In this document: positions 22,101 through 33,900 of the stretch, piece after piece
Layout of the letters: every line of letters begins with the position of its first letter
Position numbering within the stretch: the first letter of the stretch is position 1
DNA from: Mesorhabditis belari
Lineage: Eukaryota; Nematoda; Chromadorea; Rhabditida; Rhabditidae
Direction of reading: 5' to 3'
NCBI GenBank assembly: GCA_958450365.1
Contig: CAUEEP010000910.1
Coordinates: 963,001-1,027,000 of the forward strand
Length of the DNA stretch: 64,000 nucleotides
Position numbers and translations under genes: made by a program
Notes under the pieces: generated by a model
What the model was told of the DNA's origin: nothing
Seen by the model: the letters and a program-made list of their open reading frames with translations, nothing else
The model's database searches: none

Positions 22101-25100
22101 TCCAAACATATCACGCGCTTGTTATTCGGGCTCTCCAACGAGTTTCCTACTTTCTCTCAACAATTTGCCCAATCCATCAATTGTTGTCTATCGTGGAGAA
22201 ATTGATGTCTCCGATGCGACCCCTGGACTCTGGGGTCTACGCATTGACACCAGCAATTTGAACTTCAAAGGGAAAATCTATCGAGGAATCTCGCTTGATA
22301 CTCCCGATTTGATATACGGGTATGTTGAGAGTTGAGCAAGCAAATCGAGTTGAGCAGCTCACACGAAAATCTTTTAGTGGAAAAGCAACGTGCTCGCTCA
22401 ACCCTCCAATGAACACCATCCCAGAGCTAATCTTCGACGAGTTTATCACCCTTCAGCTAGACGGTCAACCGCCTGCTCAGTTGATGAGCTATTACTGTGC
22501 AAAGCAAGGTGAACATCATCTGCGATCGTCTTTTATCTTTTATCATCATCTTTGATCTTTTATCATCATCTTTTATACTACTAGAGTAGGGAAAAAGTCT
22601 TTTATACTACTTGGGTTAGTTGAGAGCAAGTAGCCAACTATTTCAGCCCAATTCAACACTGCCTACACAATCGACACAAATCCAAAAACGCTCATGATGC
22701 CCTCGTTTATCGACGGAAGCAGTAACGCCGATTATGCCTTCACAATCAAAGATGTAAATTGTCTTGTCTTGATATGCTAGCTACTTGATATGCTAGCTGC
22801 TTGATATGCTAGCTGCTTGATAGGCTAGCTGCTTGATATTCTAGCTGCTTGATATTCTAGCTGCTTGATACGCTAGTTGCTTGATCTGCTAGTTGATTGA
22901 TATGCTAGCTACTTGATAGGCTAGCTGCTTGATACGCTAGCTGCTTGATATGCTAGCTGCTGGATATGCTAGCTACTTGATAGGCTAGTTGATTGATATG
23001 CTAGCTGCTTGATAGGCTAGCTGCTTGACATGCTAGCTGCTTGATATTCTAGCTGCTTGATACGCTGGCTGCTTGATACGCTGGCTGCTTGATATGCTAG
23101 CTGCTTGACATGCTAGCTGCTTGATAGGCTAACTGCTTGATATGCTAACCAAAATCAACTCCCAAACCTACAGTCTATTCCAGATGGCCACTTTGCCCGA
23201 TCAGGCTCTCCAAATTGACGTTTACAACGAGATCCCCACTCAAGCGAACCTATCGATTCTCTTTTATAACTATGCTCAAGAGAAAAACGTTATGATGAGG
23301 TCACTCAATGATTTGCATCAATTTTTTTTTATCTTCTAAATCTCTAATTTCTAAATTTCTAAATTAAACATCTTCAGTTTCACGAATTCGAGCAGACTTT
23401 GCCAAGTGGAGTTGCCGACTTCAAATATGACTATCTCTTATAAACGGCAGGCTTGTCAATCAGATTGTGCTCCGGCTTTGTTGCTGAGGTGAGAAAAGTG
23501 TGTTGTGTTGTGGTGGAAATTTGAAATTTTTAGATTACAACAGATCCCAGCTACACTGAATAGTAGGTTTTCAAAGGAAACCTCTTATTAAACAGCTCTC
23601 TTACACACAAAGCTCTCTTACACACGAAAATTTTAGTTAAAAGCGAAAATATCACCTTCTGTCCGCGAGATTTCGCGATCCTCGACAACAGCAAGCTGAT
23701 CCACATGCTTGACTCGATCGTTTACCGAATTGACGCAACTTCTTGTCAGAAGTATCGAAAATTTCATTGAAACTCTAATGCCAAACTTTAGAAACATCTA
23801 CGGCTGGCTGCCACCATACCCAATCACCGGGTACTCTTTCAAATTCTATCAGGGAGAGCTGAGCACAGGAAAATTGATTGCCGGGTAAGAATAGGGGAGT
23901 GAGGGACGAGTTTGATGAACCGACCGATCAACCGACCGATTTAGACCGATCAACGGAAATCTCAACTCGAGTCTTATCACAGTTCAAATCACAAAGACTA
24001 CCGATTCCACTACGACATTTCCGGCAATCTTGTTGACCACTGGTATTTCTTTTTTTTGTTTTCCTTCCTTTTTCCCGAAACGAATTGAATTTTTTTTGCA
24101 GTTTGCATTAAATTGAAACAAAATTTGTATAATCGATTATATTGATCGATTCTAAAAAGCCGATTCCACGCCGTTTTGGCTTGGAAGGCGGTGGGGTACT
24201 ATTACAGTATTTACGGTATGTTCTTGCGCCCAGCAAAGTCACAAGTACATTATGGCGCCTCATGAGGCGACAGTTATAAAAATCAATGAAATACTTCTCA
24301 TCCATTTCCCAAACCTTCGAACTCAAGGCAAGCTTGAAAATTGATGATTACTGCAAACTGATGATTTCCAATTTCACGCAGTCTAAAAGTCTAAAAGTCT
24401 AAAATTCCCGTTTAGCAATAATTATTTTTGATGAGCTGTAGCTGAGAGTTTGATTGATTGATCAAATGATCAAATGAGGCAAGCTGATTGATCAAATGAT
24501 CAAATTGATCAAATGCAATCTTTGGAATGATAAGGAAAAAAAAACAATACCGTAAATTCTCTATTATTGGGTTGGGAAGTGTGAAATGGCGACGTATTCG
24601 GGCAAAACATTTGAAAAAAACTAAACCATAACTTTTTCTTCAATTTTCTTCTAATAGTAATTGAAGTTTTTGTTGTTTATATGCCAAAATTTCATCCCGA
24701 TCTAATGCACTCTAATGCACAATGCATTTGAGAAATGTGAAGAGAAGATGAAGATGAGAGAAGATGTGTTAAAAAGTCAGTTTTTGTCTAATGTTTCCTC
24801 AAAATCTAGACCGCTAAAAGTTAGCAACAGCTTGCTTTGATTCAAAAATCGTTTCATCCAATATGTTTGTACAAACTGGTTAACCAAAATAAACATAAAA
24901 TTAGAATTTTCGAATACGATCACTTTTTGATGATACTGTTCCCGGAATTCAGACACGTTTTTTTTTCAATCTTTAATTTTTATTATCGAACTTGATTGAT
25001 AGAATAGCTGATAAGATAGCTGATAAAATAGCTGATAAAATAGCCATTTAAACTAGATGCTAGTCTGTTACAAGTTACAAGCATCGTCACGTTAAGTGGT

Positions 25101-26793
25101 AGTCAAAAATCGACTTTTTTTTTAAAAAACACATCCTCTCTCATTTCCTCATTTCCTCTCAAAAACTCTGCATCAGCTCAGAATGAAATTTTGGCATATA
25201 AACAACAAAAACTTCAATTATTATTAGAAAAGAATTTGAGAAAAAGTTATGGTTTAGTTTTTTACAAAATTTCGCCCGAAGACGTCGCCATGTCCCAACC
25301 CATAGTAATGCGGGTTCAGAGTAACGTTGCGTGTTGTTAAACAGCTTAAGATTTCTGCGGTAAAACCAGTTAAATCTTAAAATATTCATCAAGCTCTTAG
25401 CCTTGCTTGCTCATAAGCAACACTTCTCTTAACCCGCACTACTAATAGAGGATTTACGGTACCATCTATGAGTTATTTCCTATTCCTTTTCAGACTTCAC
25501 GACAACAACCGTTTATCCACCAAAAGCCGGCCTTTGCTATTCGGGAGGGTCGATGAGTGTGCCGCTGTCTCTTCCCGGTGTGCCAAATCCCGTAATTGTC
25601 GTTTATCGAGGAGAAATCAACCTTTCCGAGGCAACCCCCGGATTGTGGGGTTTTGAGATTGACCCAAGTGTAAATATCCAAGGAAACGTCTATCGAGGAA
25701 TCTCCCTTTTTGCTCCCGATTTGATCTACGGGTATGTTGAGAGTTGAATGTGAGGAATGATCTACATTTAGTGGAAACTCAACCTGTTCGAGCAACCCTC
25801 CAATGAGCACACTCCCATTGCAAGTTTTCGACGATTACATGACGATTCAACTGACCGGAAACCCCTCAAATCAATCGATGAATTTCCGCTGCACTCAAAA
25901 AAGTAGGTATTGCTGTAAGCTGAACAAGGCGAGCGAGCGAGAACAAGGCGAGGCGCGCTGAACAAGGCGCAACTGGATCGTTTGCGCAACTCGACATAAC
26001 TTTCTTCTAAGTAGGCCAATCTTTATCATTTGGGTGTCATTTTGTAGATCTGAATAAGTGCAACAAAATGACACCAAAAGCATAAAGATTCGCTCACTTA
26101 GAAGAAAGTTATGGCAAGTTGCGCAAACGATCAGTTGCGCAAATAAAATGGCGGAAATTAGCCTACCCCCCAATTTACCATTGTACAGCTGTACAAGGCG
26201 AGCTTAATCAGCGAATTGTAAGCTGACTGAATGGACAATTTACCATTGTCCATTCAGTCAACTTACAAGAGCTTTAGCTCAATTCAACACCAAATCATAC
26301 TTCGATGAAAAACCCGAAATGCTGATGATGCCTTCGTTTATTGATGGAAGCACCAATTCTTCTTATAACTTTTCTATCGCAACCGTGAGTTCTTTGTAAA
26401 ATTGAGTCAATCATTCAAATTCAACTCTAGAAAACCGCGTCGATCAGTCAAGTGGTTCAAATCGGATTCTACAATCAAATCCCCGCTCAAGGTCGCCTCT
26501 CGATCGCCTACATTGATGCTGCCTCGCAAAATATGACAACACTAAGGTTTATTGAAATCTTTCCCATTGCGTAGACACGGCTTTTAGTTACACGAACTCG
26601 AGCAATGTGTGTCAATTGGAGCTGCCCACTGCAAATCTGACGATCAGCTATCAATGGCCCGCTTGTCAATCGAATTGTGCTTCGCCTTTGCTAATTCGGT
26701 AAACTGACTAAAATATAGTTTATGGGTTTTAGGAAAGAAGGAAAGACGAGAAATGTACTTGTGAGTTCTTTAAAAAAATCTCGGCGCTACTAA
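19169..26793 (+). CDS. Secreted protein of two ~338-residue repeat units
   Basis: The probable signal-peptide exon is 19169-19228 (MKILVFLFLIGFLDCFVFYQ). A trans-splice-like acceptor (TTTCTAG) precedes its ATG. Unit 1 exons: 21605-21722, 21795-21887, 21930-22027, 22079-22319, 22378-22508, 22647-22753, 23184-23299, 23378-23488. Linker exon: 23534-23562. Unit 2: 23637-23751, 23792-23884, 23945-24042, 25494-25731, 25772-25902, 26278-26384, 26431-26546, 26588-26698. The last exon, 26733-26793, ends in a stop. Both units share exon phases and near-identical lengths. Shared motifs include TFCPRD, VYRIDATSCQK, PYPITGY, IVVYRGEI, DLIYG, MMPSFIDGS and C-x3-C near each end. N-glycosylation sites and paired cysteines indicate an extracellular protein. 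I do not recognise the family. The phase join from the signal exon to unit 1 is unresolved, so an extra exon may be missing. Confidence 0.75.
19262..19695. repeat. Palindromic MITE family B (compound copy)
   Basis: Begins ACACTACTAGACAATGAAAT and contains inverted blocks 'ATAACTCCCTTGTCTTT', 'TATTAGTGTTATACATTTTC' and 'AATATTAATATTACCATTGT'. It is larger than the simple copy at 46748-46979 because one half is repeated. It lies in the first intron of the two-unit gene. Confidence 0.75.
19719..20978 (-). mobile_element. Mariner (DD34D), near full length
   Basis: 1,260 bp flanked by TA. The ends read CTAGGTTGGTGCAAATGAAA and, inverted, TTAGGTTGGTGCAAAAGAAA. Transposase is on the minus strand from 20809 (MVDQKYVLRTCLLYGFKMGK, helix-turn-helix N-terminus with ESLEDE and TTRELAKHL). 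A frameshift near 20500 follows, then a continuous reading to 19842 with TMDEKWIHFDN, RDNAPAHTAK and YSPDLAPSDFHLF. The last two aspartates are 34 residues apart (DD34D). All three catalytic positions remain, but the frameshift makes it inactive as read. It sits in intron 1 of the host gene in opposite orientation. Confidence 0.9.
22762..23150. repeat. 16-bp minisatellite inside an intron
   Basis: About 24 copies of TGCTAGCTGCTTGATA with variants (GGCTAGC, TTCTAGC, CGCTGGC). It fills most of the intron between exons 6 and 7 of repeat unit 1. The equivalent intron of unit 2 is only 46 bp, so this expansion postdates the unit duplication. Confidence 0.9.
24187..24214. repeat. Solo end of MITE family A
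   Basis: GGGGTACTATTACAGTATTT followed by ACGGTA matches the family-A right terminus. No matching left end is nearby. Confidence 0.6.
24549..25463. mobile_element. MITE with a nested mariner-type element
   Basis: The outer ends are ACCGTAAATTCTCTATTA and, inverted, ACCGTAAATCCTCTATTA, each followed internally by a GCGGGTT block. The outer element is interrupted at a TA by an inner element, about 24567-25302. The inner ends TTGGGTTGGGAAGTGTGAAA and (inverted) TGGGTTGGGACATGGCGACG are flanked by TA on both sides. Its arms of over 100 bp pair through 'ACTAAACCATAACTTTTTCT'. All of it lies in one intron of repeat unit 2. Confidence 0.75.
25955..26140. repeat. Palindromic element family C
   Basis: Arms 'CAACTGGATCGTTTGCGCAA', 'ATAACTTTCTTCTAAG' and 'TTTTGGTGTCATTTTGT'-type blocks are inverted around about 26050. 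A diverged relative lies at 40262-40425. It is in the intron between 25902 and 26278. Another small hairpin (CTGAATGGACAATTTACCAT) follows at about 26228-26270. Confidence 0.7.
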
Positions 26794-26944
26794 GGTTAGG
26801 GGAGGGAGGCACTTTTTTTCTTTAAATCCACTTTTTCTGGGGTAATTTTACGTGTAGATTCCGAAAAACACAGCGAGAGCTTGGGAAAAGACGTTTTAAG
26901 CCGAGTTTCGGGGCTTCAAAACGCTTGTATAGTGTATTTCACTA

Positions 26945-28243
26945 CAGGGTGCGGCAAAAGTTCGGAGCCGCTTCTTAAGATAGTTAAAGGTTTAAAAACT
27001 AGCTTTAAAAAGTTAAAAATTAATAACAAACTCTTTATTCGAATCATAACAACAAATAACTTATAACAAATGCTCGAAATTTCCACCATCCGCTTCGGTA
27101 CACCTCTTTAAGCGCTTTGGGAAGTTCCTCACGATGGTGGCGCACGCTTAAACAGTTATTTCATCCCAGACTCGTTTCAGAGCAGATTTTAAAGCATCCA
27201 CTGTTTGATATGTCTTCATCGAGATCTTGCCTTCCAAAATAGCCCAAACGGTGTAATCGAGGGGATTAAGATCTGGCGAATTTGAAGGCCAAATGGTCTT
27301 ATCCCAAAAGCCTGGAAACAACTGAGCGCAAACGTTGAGAGTTGAGTGAGCACCATGCGCCGGAGCCCAGTCCTGTTGCGGGGAAAAACCAGCTTGTCCA
27401 AAGTGATTTGTTGCCCACTGTTTCAAGACATCTTTTAATACCAGTTGTTGGCAGTTTTTAGCATTCATCTTGACGTTTCTGTCCAAAAAAACAGGCGGTG
27501 TCTTACTTGTAGCACACATACCTCCACACACCATAATCGAAGCTGAAAAATGCTTTCTAACCATCAAATTTGCCGCAAATGTGTTCTTCAGAACCCTTTT
27601 GAGAAGTTATCTATGATTTTGGCGGCTGTGCAATGACTGGATAGAAAAAATCTTTTCATCTGTGAAGAGGATCCTCTCAAGTAGGCCAGTTGCCACCGAG
27701 GGCACCATCTTCTTTGCTAGACGCTTTCGTTTCTTCTGGGATTTGTCGCTCAAGACGTGTGCTTTAGCCAATTTGTAGCTAAAGAATCTTAGTTTCCCTT
27801 TAACAATCCTTTCGACGCTTCGAGGGCTAATTTTCAGCTGTTTGCCCATCTTTCGCATCGACCGCAGCTTGTTTTGACGAATCCGAAAGCGAATTTCGTT
27901 GATGTTCGTAGGTGTTACGGCAGTTGGTGGTCGACCACTTCGAGGGCGATCCTTGTTGTTCTTTATCTCCTTGTAGCGTTTAATTGCTTTGTTGACGGTG
28001 CTTTTTGGATGATTTTTACAAGCTCCGGGCTATTTTTTCCGCCTTGGTATAATCCGAGAATCACATCGCGTCGTTTTTTGGCGTTCATTCTTACGAATTT
28101 TCTCCTAAAAAGAAAATTTTTGTAACAAATCACCTTAATTATACTCGAAAAAGGGGAAAAAAGTATACGAGACACAAAAAAAAAGCGTGAGCTAAATTTT
28201 CTGCAATGTTTTCATAGCGGCTCCGAACTTTTGCCGCACCCTG
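26945..28243 (-). mobile_element. DD37D (maT-like) transposon, near complete
   Basis: 1,299 bp flanked by TA. Inverted ends are CAGGGTGCGGCAAAAGTTCG and beyond. Transposase is on the minus strand from 28088 (MNAKKRRDVILGLYQGG) to 27148. Order: helix-turn-helix, the linker GRPP, a second recognition helix (ISPRSVERIV), LFTDEKIF with the first Asp, QQDWAPAH with the second, and WPSNSPDLNPLDYTVW with the third. The spacing between the last two is 37 residues. A frameshift near 27990 and a second break near 27570-27607 disrupt it. It lies ~150 bp downstream of the two-unit gene. Confidence 0.88.
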
Positions 28244-28259
28244 TATATGAAGCCCAAGC

Positions 28260-28850
28260 TATCGACTATTGGGGCACTTTTCAAAGTCAAAACTAGAAGT
28301 CAAAACTAGAAGTCAAAACAATTGGAAGTCGAGTTATAGGGTAAAATAGAAAAGTCCCCAAACTCTGAGACTCACCACGGAATTTGGAGCACTTTTCAAA
28401 GTCAAAACTAGAAGTCAAAAACAAATTTTCTCAAAGTCCGAGACTCCTATCTAGAAGGTCAACTTTGACACTCATTTTCTCTATGTTTTTATCGGTAAGT
28501 CTACAAAGCAAATTTTACTTTTCTATAACCAAATTTAATGAAGATTCTAATAAAAACAACCATGAGTTGATTCAGCTTCCATACCTCGAATTATACACCA
28601 TCTAAGTGAGTCGACTTTTTCGGATGTTTAGTTCAACTTTGGCCCAAATTTTCTCTATGTACACTAGAGTGTACTAAGTAAATTATGGTTTTCTATAACC
28701 AAGTAAGTGGTTTTCTATAACCAAATTTCATAAGAATCTTTTTGAAACCAACCCCGAGTTGATCTGACAATTGGAAGTCGAGATCTGAAGGAAAATAGAA
28801 AAGTCCCAAACAAAGTCAAAACCATTTTTAGCCATTAAATATTCATATTC
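28260..28850. repeat. Locally duplicated AT-rich block
   Basis: Segments beginning CAATTGGAAGTCGAG and ending in 'AAAATAGAAAAGTCCC', and the phrase 'TTTTCTATAACCAAATTT', each occur at least twice. No gene or element end is recognisable. From 28850 to 29770 nothing further was found. Confidence 0.5.
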
Positions 28851-29773
28851 TAACTTAAATTGACTGGTAGAAGCAAAAGAAATTGAAAAAAGATATTTTT
28901 TGAGATTTTAACTCATTTGGGAGATCACATAGTCGAAATTTGGAAAAAAGAAAACATGACTGACTTTTGCTGACTTTTGCTTTACTTTCGCACTTACCTT
29001 GAACTCGTAGCACTTACGTAGATGAACTCGAGTCTTGCAACGTCTCCAAAAATTTGTAAACCCATCAAATCACTCTAGTCGGATGATTTTTATTCTTTTT
29101 ATAATAAAATTAGCAATGTTAAGATATAAAAATAGGTGGTTGCCTTAAAAAATTTTTTATGATTATCCAGCTGCGATTAATACCCTCCCTTTAATACCGT
29201 CAAGACTTGAATTCACTAACCAACAGGAAAATTTGATTTCTTGTTCGTTGGGTTTAATTGATTAAGCCAATGAAGCCAACATAAGCTTATGAAGCTAGGA
29301 TTATAAAAGGAAGCTTTCAAATTATCTTGCTATGCGCAAAAACTGACGCTTTCAGAAAGTGTGCTCTTCAGAAATACGCAACGATTGTTTATAGATATAA
29401 AATTCTAGATTTCAACAAGTTCTACCCATCGCAACTACACCTACACCTACACCTACACCCATCGCAACTACATCTAAAGGAGCTCCATCGATGGGAAATG
29501 GCGCCTCGATTTTGTTATTTTTTTTGTTTTGTCTACCACTATTCAAATAGTTCACTTAAAAGCTTTGATTAGTGAATAAAAACTTTAAACATAATACAAT
29601 TTAATACAGTGAGTAAAAAAAGAAATTAAGTTTTGTTTCTGCGAATCGCTTCATCAAAACGCTTTTATGCCTAGCAACAGATTATATGAAAATCTAAATT
29701 TCTCAGCGTTTTGTTCTCAGCCATTTCACCATAAAATCAGCTTAAACTTGAGCTCATTTTATGGTGAAATGGC

Positions 29774-29956
29774 TTTGTTGTTGTTCTTGTTGTTGTTGTT
29801 CTTGTTCTTGTTCTTGTTCTTGTTCTTGTTCTTGTTCTTGTTCTTGTTCTTGTTCTTGTTCTTGTTCTTGTTCTTGTTCTTGTTGTTTTTCTTGTTCTTG
29901 TTCTTGTTCTTGTTCTTGTTCTTGTTCTTGTTCTTGTTCTTGTTGTTGTTCTTGTT
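29774..29956. repeat. 6-bp microsatellite (TTCTTG)n
   Basis: About 29 near-perfect copies of TTCTTG, with TTGTTG interruptions. Flanking arms 'AGCCATTTCACCATAAAATC' and 'GAGCTCATTTTATGGTGAAA' are partly inverted. Leu/Phe- and Gln/Glu-repeat ORFs are artefacts. Confidence 0.9.
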
Positions 29957-30059
29957 TCACGTTATGTCTCTGGCATCTACTGTCAAAAAAATCAAAGAAA
30001 TCAACTTAAAATGAGAGAGTTGAGACATGACAAAGTCGCGTTCATTTCATCTGCGCCAA

Positions 30060-30320
30060 CTGATTATAATTTGCATTATAATGCCGTATTAGGAACTGGC
30101 ATTCCACATGATTTTGAGAATATTTATGTGGATGGATCAACTCCACTACAGACATGTGCAAACTGGTTTGTTAAATTCTATTCTAGGGATGAATCTTCGA
30201 TGACAAATCGAGGACCCAGCAGTCCAGCTGGATAATGACAAGTTACTCGAAATTCTTCAAATCAACAAAAGGCTTTCTTTTCGTGAAATATGCTACGGGA
30301 TACGGTGAAATAGGCTACGA
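30060..30320 (+). pseudogene. Mariner-like transposase N-terminal relic
   Basis: Codons give 'TCANWFVKFYSRDESSM', similar to the 'TCQxWFxKFRSGDxS' helix-turn-helix segment of mariner-like (HTH_48) transposases. After a stop, 'LDNDKLLEILQINKRLSFRE' resembles the following segment. No terminal repeats or catalytic domain were found nearby. Confidence 0.5.
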
Positions 30321-30385
30321 GATACGGTAGCTAGTCACACTTAATATGTCAAAAATGATTTGCAAAAATCCTTCCTAATTTGCCT

Positions 30386-30751
30386 CCAGTCTAAACTTGC
30401 TTTTCACTCGTCCAATCCAATCGGCTCTTTAGCAAAGTGGTAGTGCGCGCGATTGCCGCTCAAACGATTGCTACGAAACGCTCAAACGATTGCTACGAAA
30501 CGCTCAAACGATTGCTACGAAACGCTCAAACGATTGCTACTCGCAGGTTCAATCCCGGCAAGATCGCAATCAACTCATTCATCACTTGAAATGACCGGTG
30601 ACGATCAACCTAGCTCACTCTGAAAGAGTCATGAACGATTCACAAACTCCTCATACTGAGGTCATTCTTTTGTCAGTTCAAAAGTAGAGTCTATTTTGAG
30701 AGCAAATTAAGTACAAATCAGCACTAAAATCTCAGAATTCCAAGAATATCT
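30386..30751 (+). repeat. tRNA-derived SINE-like repeat, copy 2 (expanded)
   Basis: Head and tail match copy 1 at 18.3 kb. Inside the tRNA-like head, the anticodon-arm region is expanded by a 22-bp tandem repeat (CTCAAACGATTGCTACGAAA core, three to four copies) between A box and B box. Confidence 0.65.
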
Positions 30752-30913
30752 TGAGATTTTTGTGCTCTGAAACGTTTTTTTGGGCAAAAAACGGAGTTGA
30801 TTAGCGCTTAAAAATTCAGATTTCACCCAAACAGAAAGGTTAATTTTCACCTGTTCCCAAAAAAGGTTCGGCGAATCAAAAGTATCTTTACAACAAAATA
30901 TTCAATAAGAAAA

Positions 30914-33900
30914 ATGTCCAATCAATATAATCTAACTGGATGCACCTACGAGAATCCGAGTTTTTATCTACTTTACTTGAAAACTCTTTCATTTTTGAGC
31001 ATTCCGTTGGGCTTCTTTGCTCTTTATTTGATCGTTTATCGATCGCCGATTCAAATGAAAGATTTCAAAGTGCATTTGTTGATCTATCAAGTGAGTTTTA
31101 GAGAAAAATGGGTACCGTAAATACTGTAATAGTACCCCACCCCCATAATGACGGTGCGGAGTGCTGCGTAGTCTAGTTTTGAACGAGTTTTTCTCGACAC
31201 TGGTTTATGCTACAATGCGCGCTTAGATTTCAAAAAAATAGCTGAAATTCAGGGCTATTTTTTGATACCAAAGACGCATTTGTTGAAAGTACGGGCGCTT
31301 TGAAAAAAATGAAATACTAAAAAACTTTTGCGACTACGCGACTGTACGAGGGGGGTGGGGGGACTATTACAGTATTTACGGTAACAAAAAAAAGATGTTC
31401 TTTATCGCAAACACGATGAAATTGGGCTTCTTTCCGTTGCCTTTATTCCCCTTAAAGGTGAAACGAAAGGCATACCGTAAATACTGTAATAGTACCCCAC
31501 CCCCCTCGTACAATTGCGTAGTCGCAAAAGATTCTTAGTATTTTATTTTTTTCAAAGCGCCCGTACTTTCAACAAATGCGTCTTTGGTATCAAAAAATAG
31601 CCCTGAATTTCAGCTATTTTTTTGAAATCTAAGCGCGCATTGTAGCATAAACCAGTGTCGAGAAAAACTCGTTCAAAGCTAGACTACGCAACACTCCGCA
31701 CCGTCATTATGGGGCTGGGATACTATTACAGTATTTACGGTAGGTAAAGTGAGTTTGATAAGCTCGGTAAAGTTCTTCCCTTTAAGTCCAGTCAGCTCAA
31801 CGGATTCAACTGGAATTGGCTTCGTTACAAGCCTAGTTCCAAAGAAATATCATGTTGTTATTCAAAAAATTCGAGTTCTCGGATTAAAAATCGATTTTAC
31901 AAGCTATCACATCAGTCCTAACGGAGAATTTAAAACTTTAAAACATTGGGAAATTATGATTTTCATCACCTACGATATGAGATTAATGGCGAAACGAAAA
32001 ACTGACGAAAGGCTACGTTAGCTTTCCAAATTACCCACCTTTTAGAAGAGCTTTTCAAGTTTTAGAGAATTTAGAAAGCACATTTACTCATTGAAATGCT
32101 TTAGTATCTTTACAAATCACTATATTTTCGCTTTTCTCAATATTTTCATAACTTTTCAGAGCATCTCTATGCTACTAGAAGTCACTTTGTTTTTACTATC
32201 TCCAGAGCTCTATTTTTCTGCACTCGCCGGCCGAATACTCGGCCCATGGGACACTGTATTCAATTTTGGAGTCAAACAAGGATTTGTGAGTTAACTTGGC
32301 TTTGAAAAAAGGTTATCGGACAGTTCATTCGCTTTGCCATTGGCATTCTAAGTTTGAGCTCAAATTTCTTGGTGTTGGACTGTCCAATTTGAATAGTTTT
32401 TGTACAAATCGATATCTTTGTCAAACTAAAATCGGGTAAATGATTACAAACCAATAGTGAGCTGAGTGAACAGTTATTTGGGTTCTTCTAGATTTTGATC
32501 CAACGGCAAGGACTCTTGTATTCAAATCTGGTTATCGGACATTTTATACGCGCGTATAAAAGGTCCCACAATGACTCCGCCCCTTTGCCATTGGCATTCT
32601 AAGTTTGAGCTCAAATATCTCGGCTTTGAGCTGTTAAATTTCAATCTTTTTGGTATCATTAGATGCGCCAAGTCTTTCTCTATCGATTGGTACAAAAACT
32701 ATTTGAATTGGACAGCCCAACACCAAGATGGGTGAGTTCAAAGTTAGATTGCCAATGGCTAAGGGGCCGGCGCGTATAAAAGGTCTTTCTGACCCGACCC
32801 CTTTGCCAATGACAATCTAACTTTGAGCTCAAATTTCTTGGTGTTGGACTGTCCAATTTAAATCCTCTTGGTATCATTAGATGTGCCAAGTCTTTCTCTA
32901 TCGATTGGTACAAAAACTATTTAAATTGGACAGCCCAACACCAAGATATTTGAGCTTAAAGTTGGATTGCCAATGGCAAAGGCGGCAGGACGCGTATCAA
33001 ATGTCCCAGAATCGAAAAAATACTTCCCCAATCCTTTTCAGTCACTTGGAGGCTTATTGACGGTGATCACAAATCTCGCCGTCACTCAACTATTCAGTTT
33101 CAAACACCAAAAACTCATGAACAACGATTATCGCATGAAGTAGTGAACCGACTTTAGTTTGAATTTTTAAACTTTTAGAGTCGAATCAAAGACTTGGATT
33201 GTGTTGATGATCTTAATGTACACTGTTCACGGTTCATTGATTGTGTTGATCATTGAATTGTTTCCGGCTGAGTCGGGGAAAACCTCGCATGCGATGTTGG
33301 TGCTTTTTCAGGTTAGTAAAGTATTTTGATTTGTTACAGACCCAATAAGTCAGTACATTGGCCATTTAAAAGCAAAGAACTTAACTGTTTTCAATTTAAA
33401 CCTTCAAGCTAGTTACAGGAAAGATATCGTAAAATGTATCGTTCACAGGCAAGCTATCGTAAAAACTCTAAGAAGCCCATGGGCTTGTATTTTTCAAATC
33501 TCTAAAATCAGCCGAAAAAGTAGGTTTGTTAGAGAGGCTTCAATTAGAATGGGCTTCAATTAGAGTTTTTTTGGTTATCATTCTTGATTCTTTAGAAATA
33601 TCCATGTCTTTACTTGCTTTCCGATTTTCCGTACTTCTACGCAGCGACGATGGATCCGATTCCCGGAGTTGGCCTACCAGCATTAGCGATTTTTGCCTAC
33701 TATGTCTTTTATGTTGTCACTTTCTGTGTTGGCACGGTAAGGAATGCTCTATTGAATCAATTTCTTGATCTCAATAGGATCTAATCTGCATCACTCACTC
33801 GTTCTACATTTTGCGTCACTCGAATCGATTCATCAGTGAGCATCGGAGGAAAATGCAAAAGAAATTCCTAATCACTTTGTGCTTACAGGTGAAATGCTTG

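Noticed and set aside
29667..30014. Leu/Phe-, Cys/Ser- and Gln/Glu-repeat ORFs
   Set aside because: Three frames of one TTCTTG microsatellite are all open, so none is evidence of a gene.
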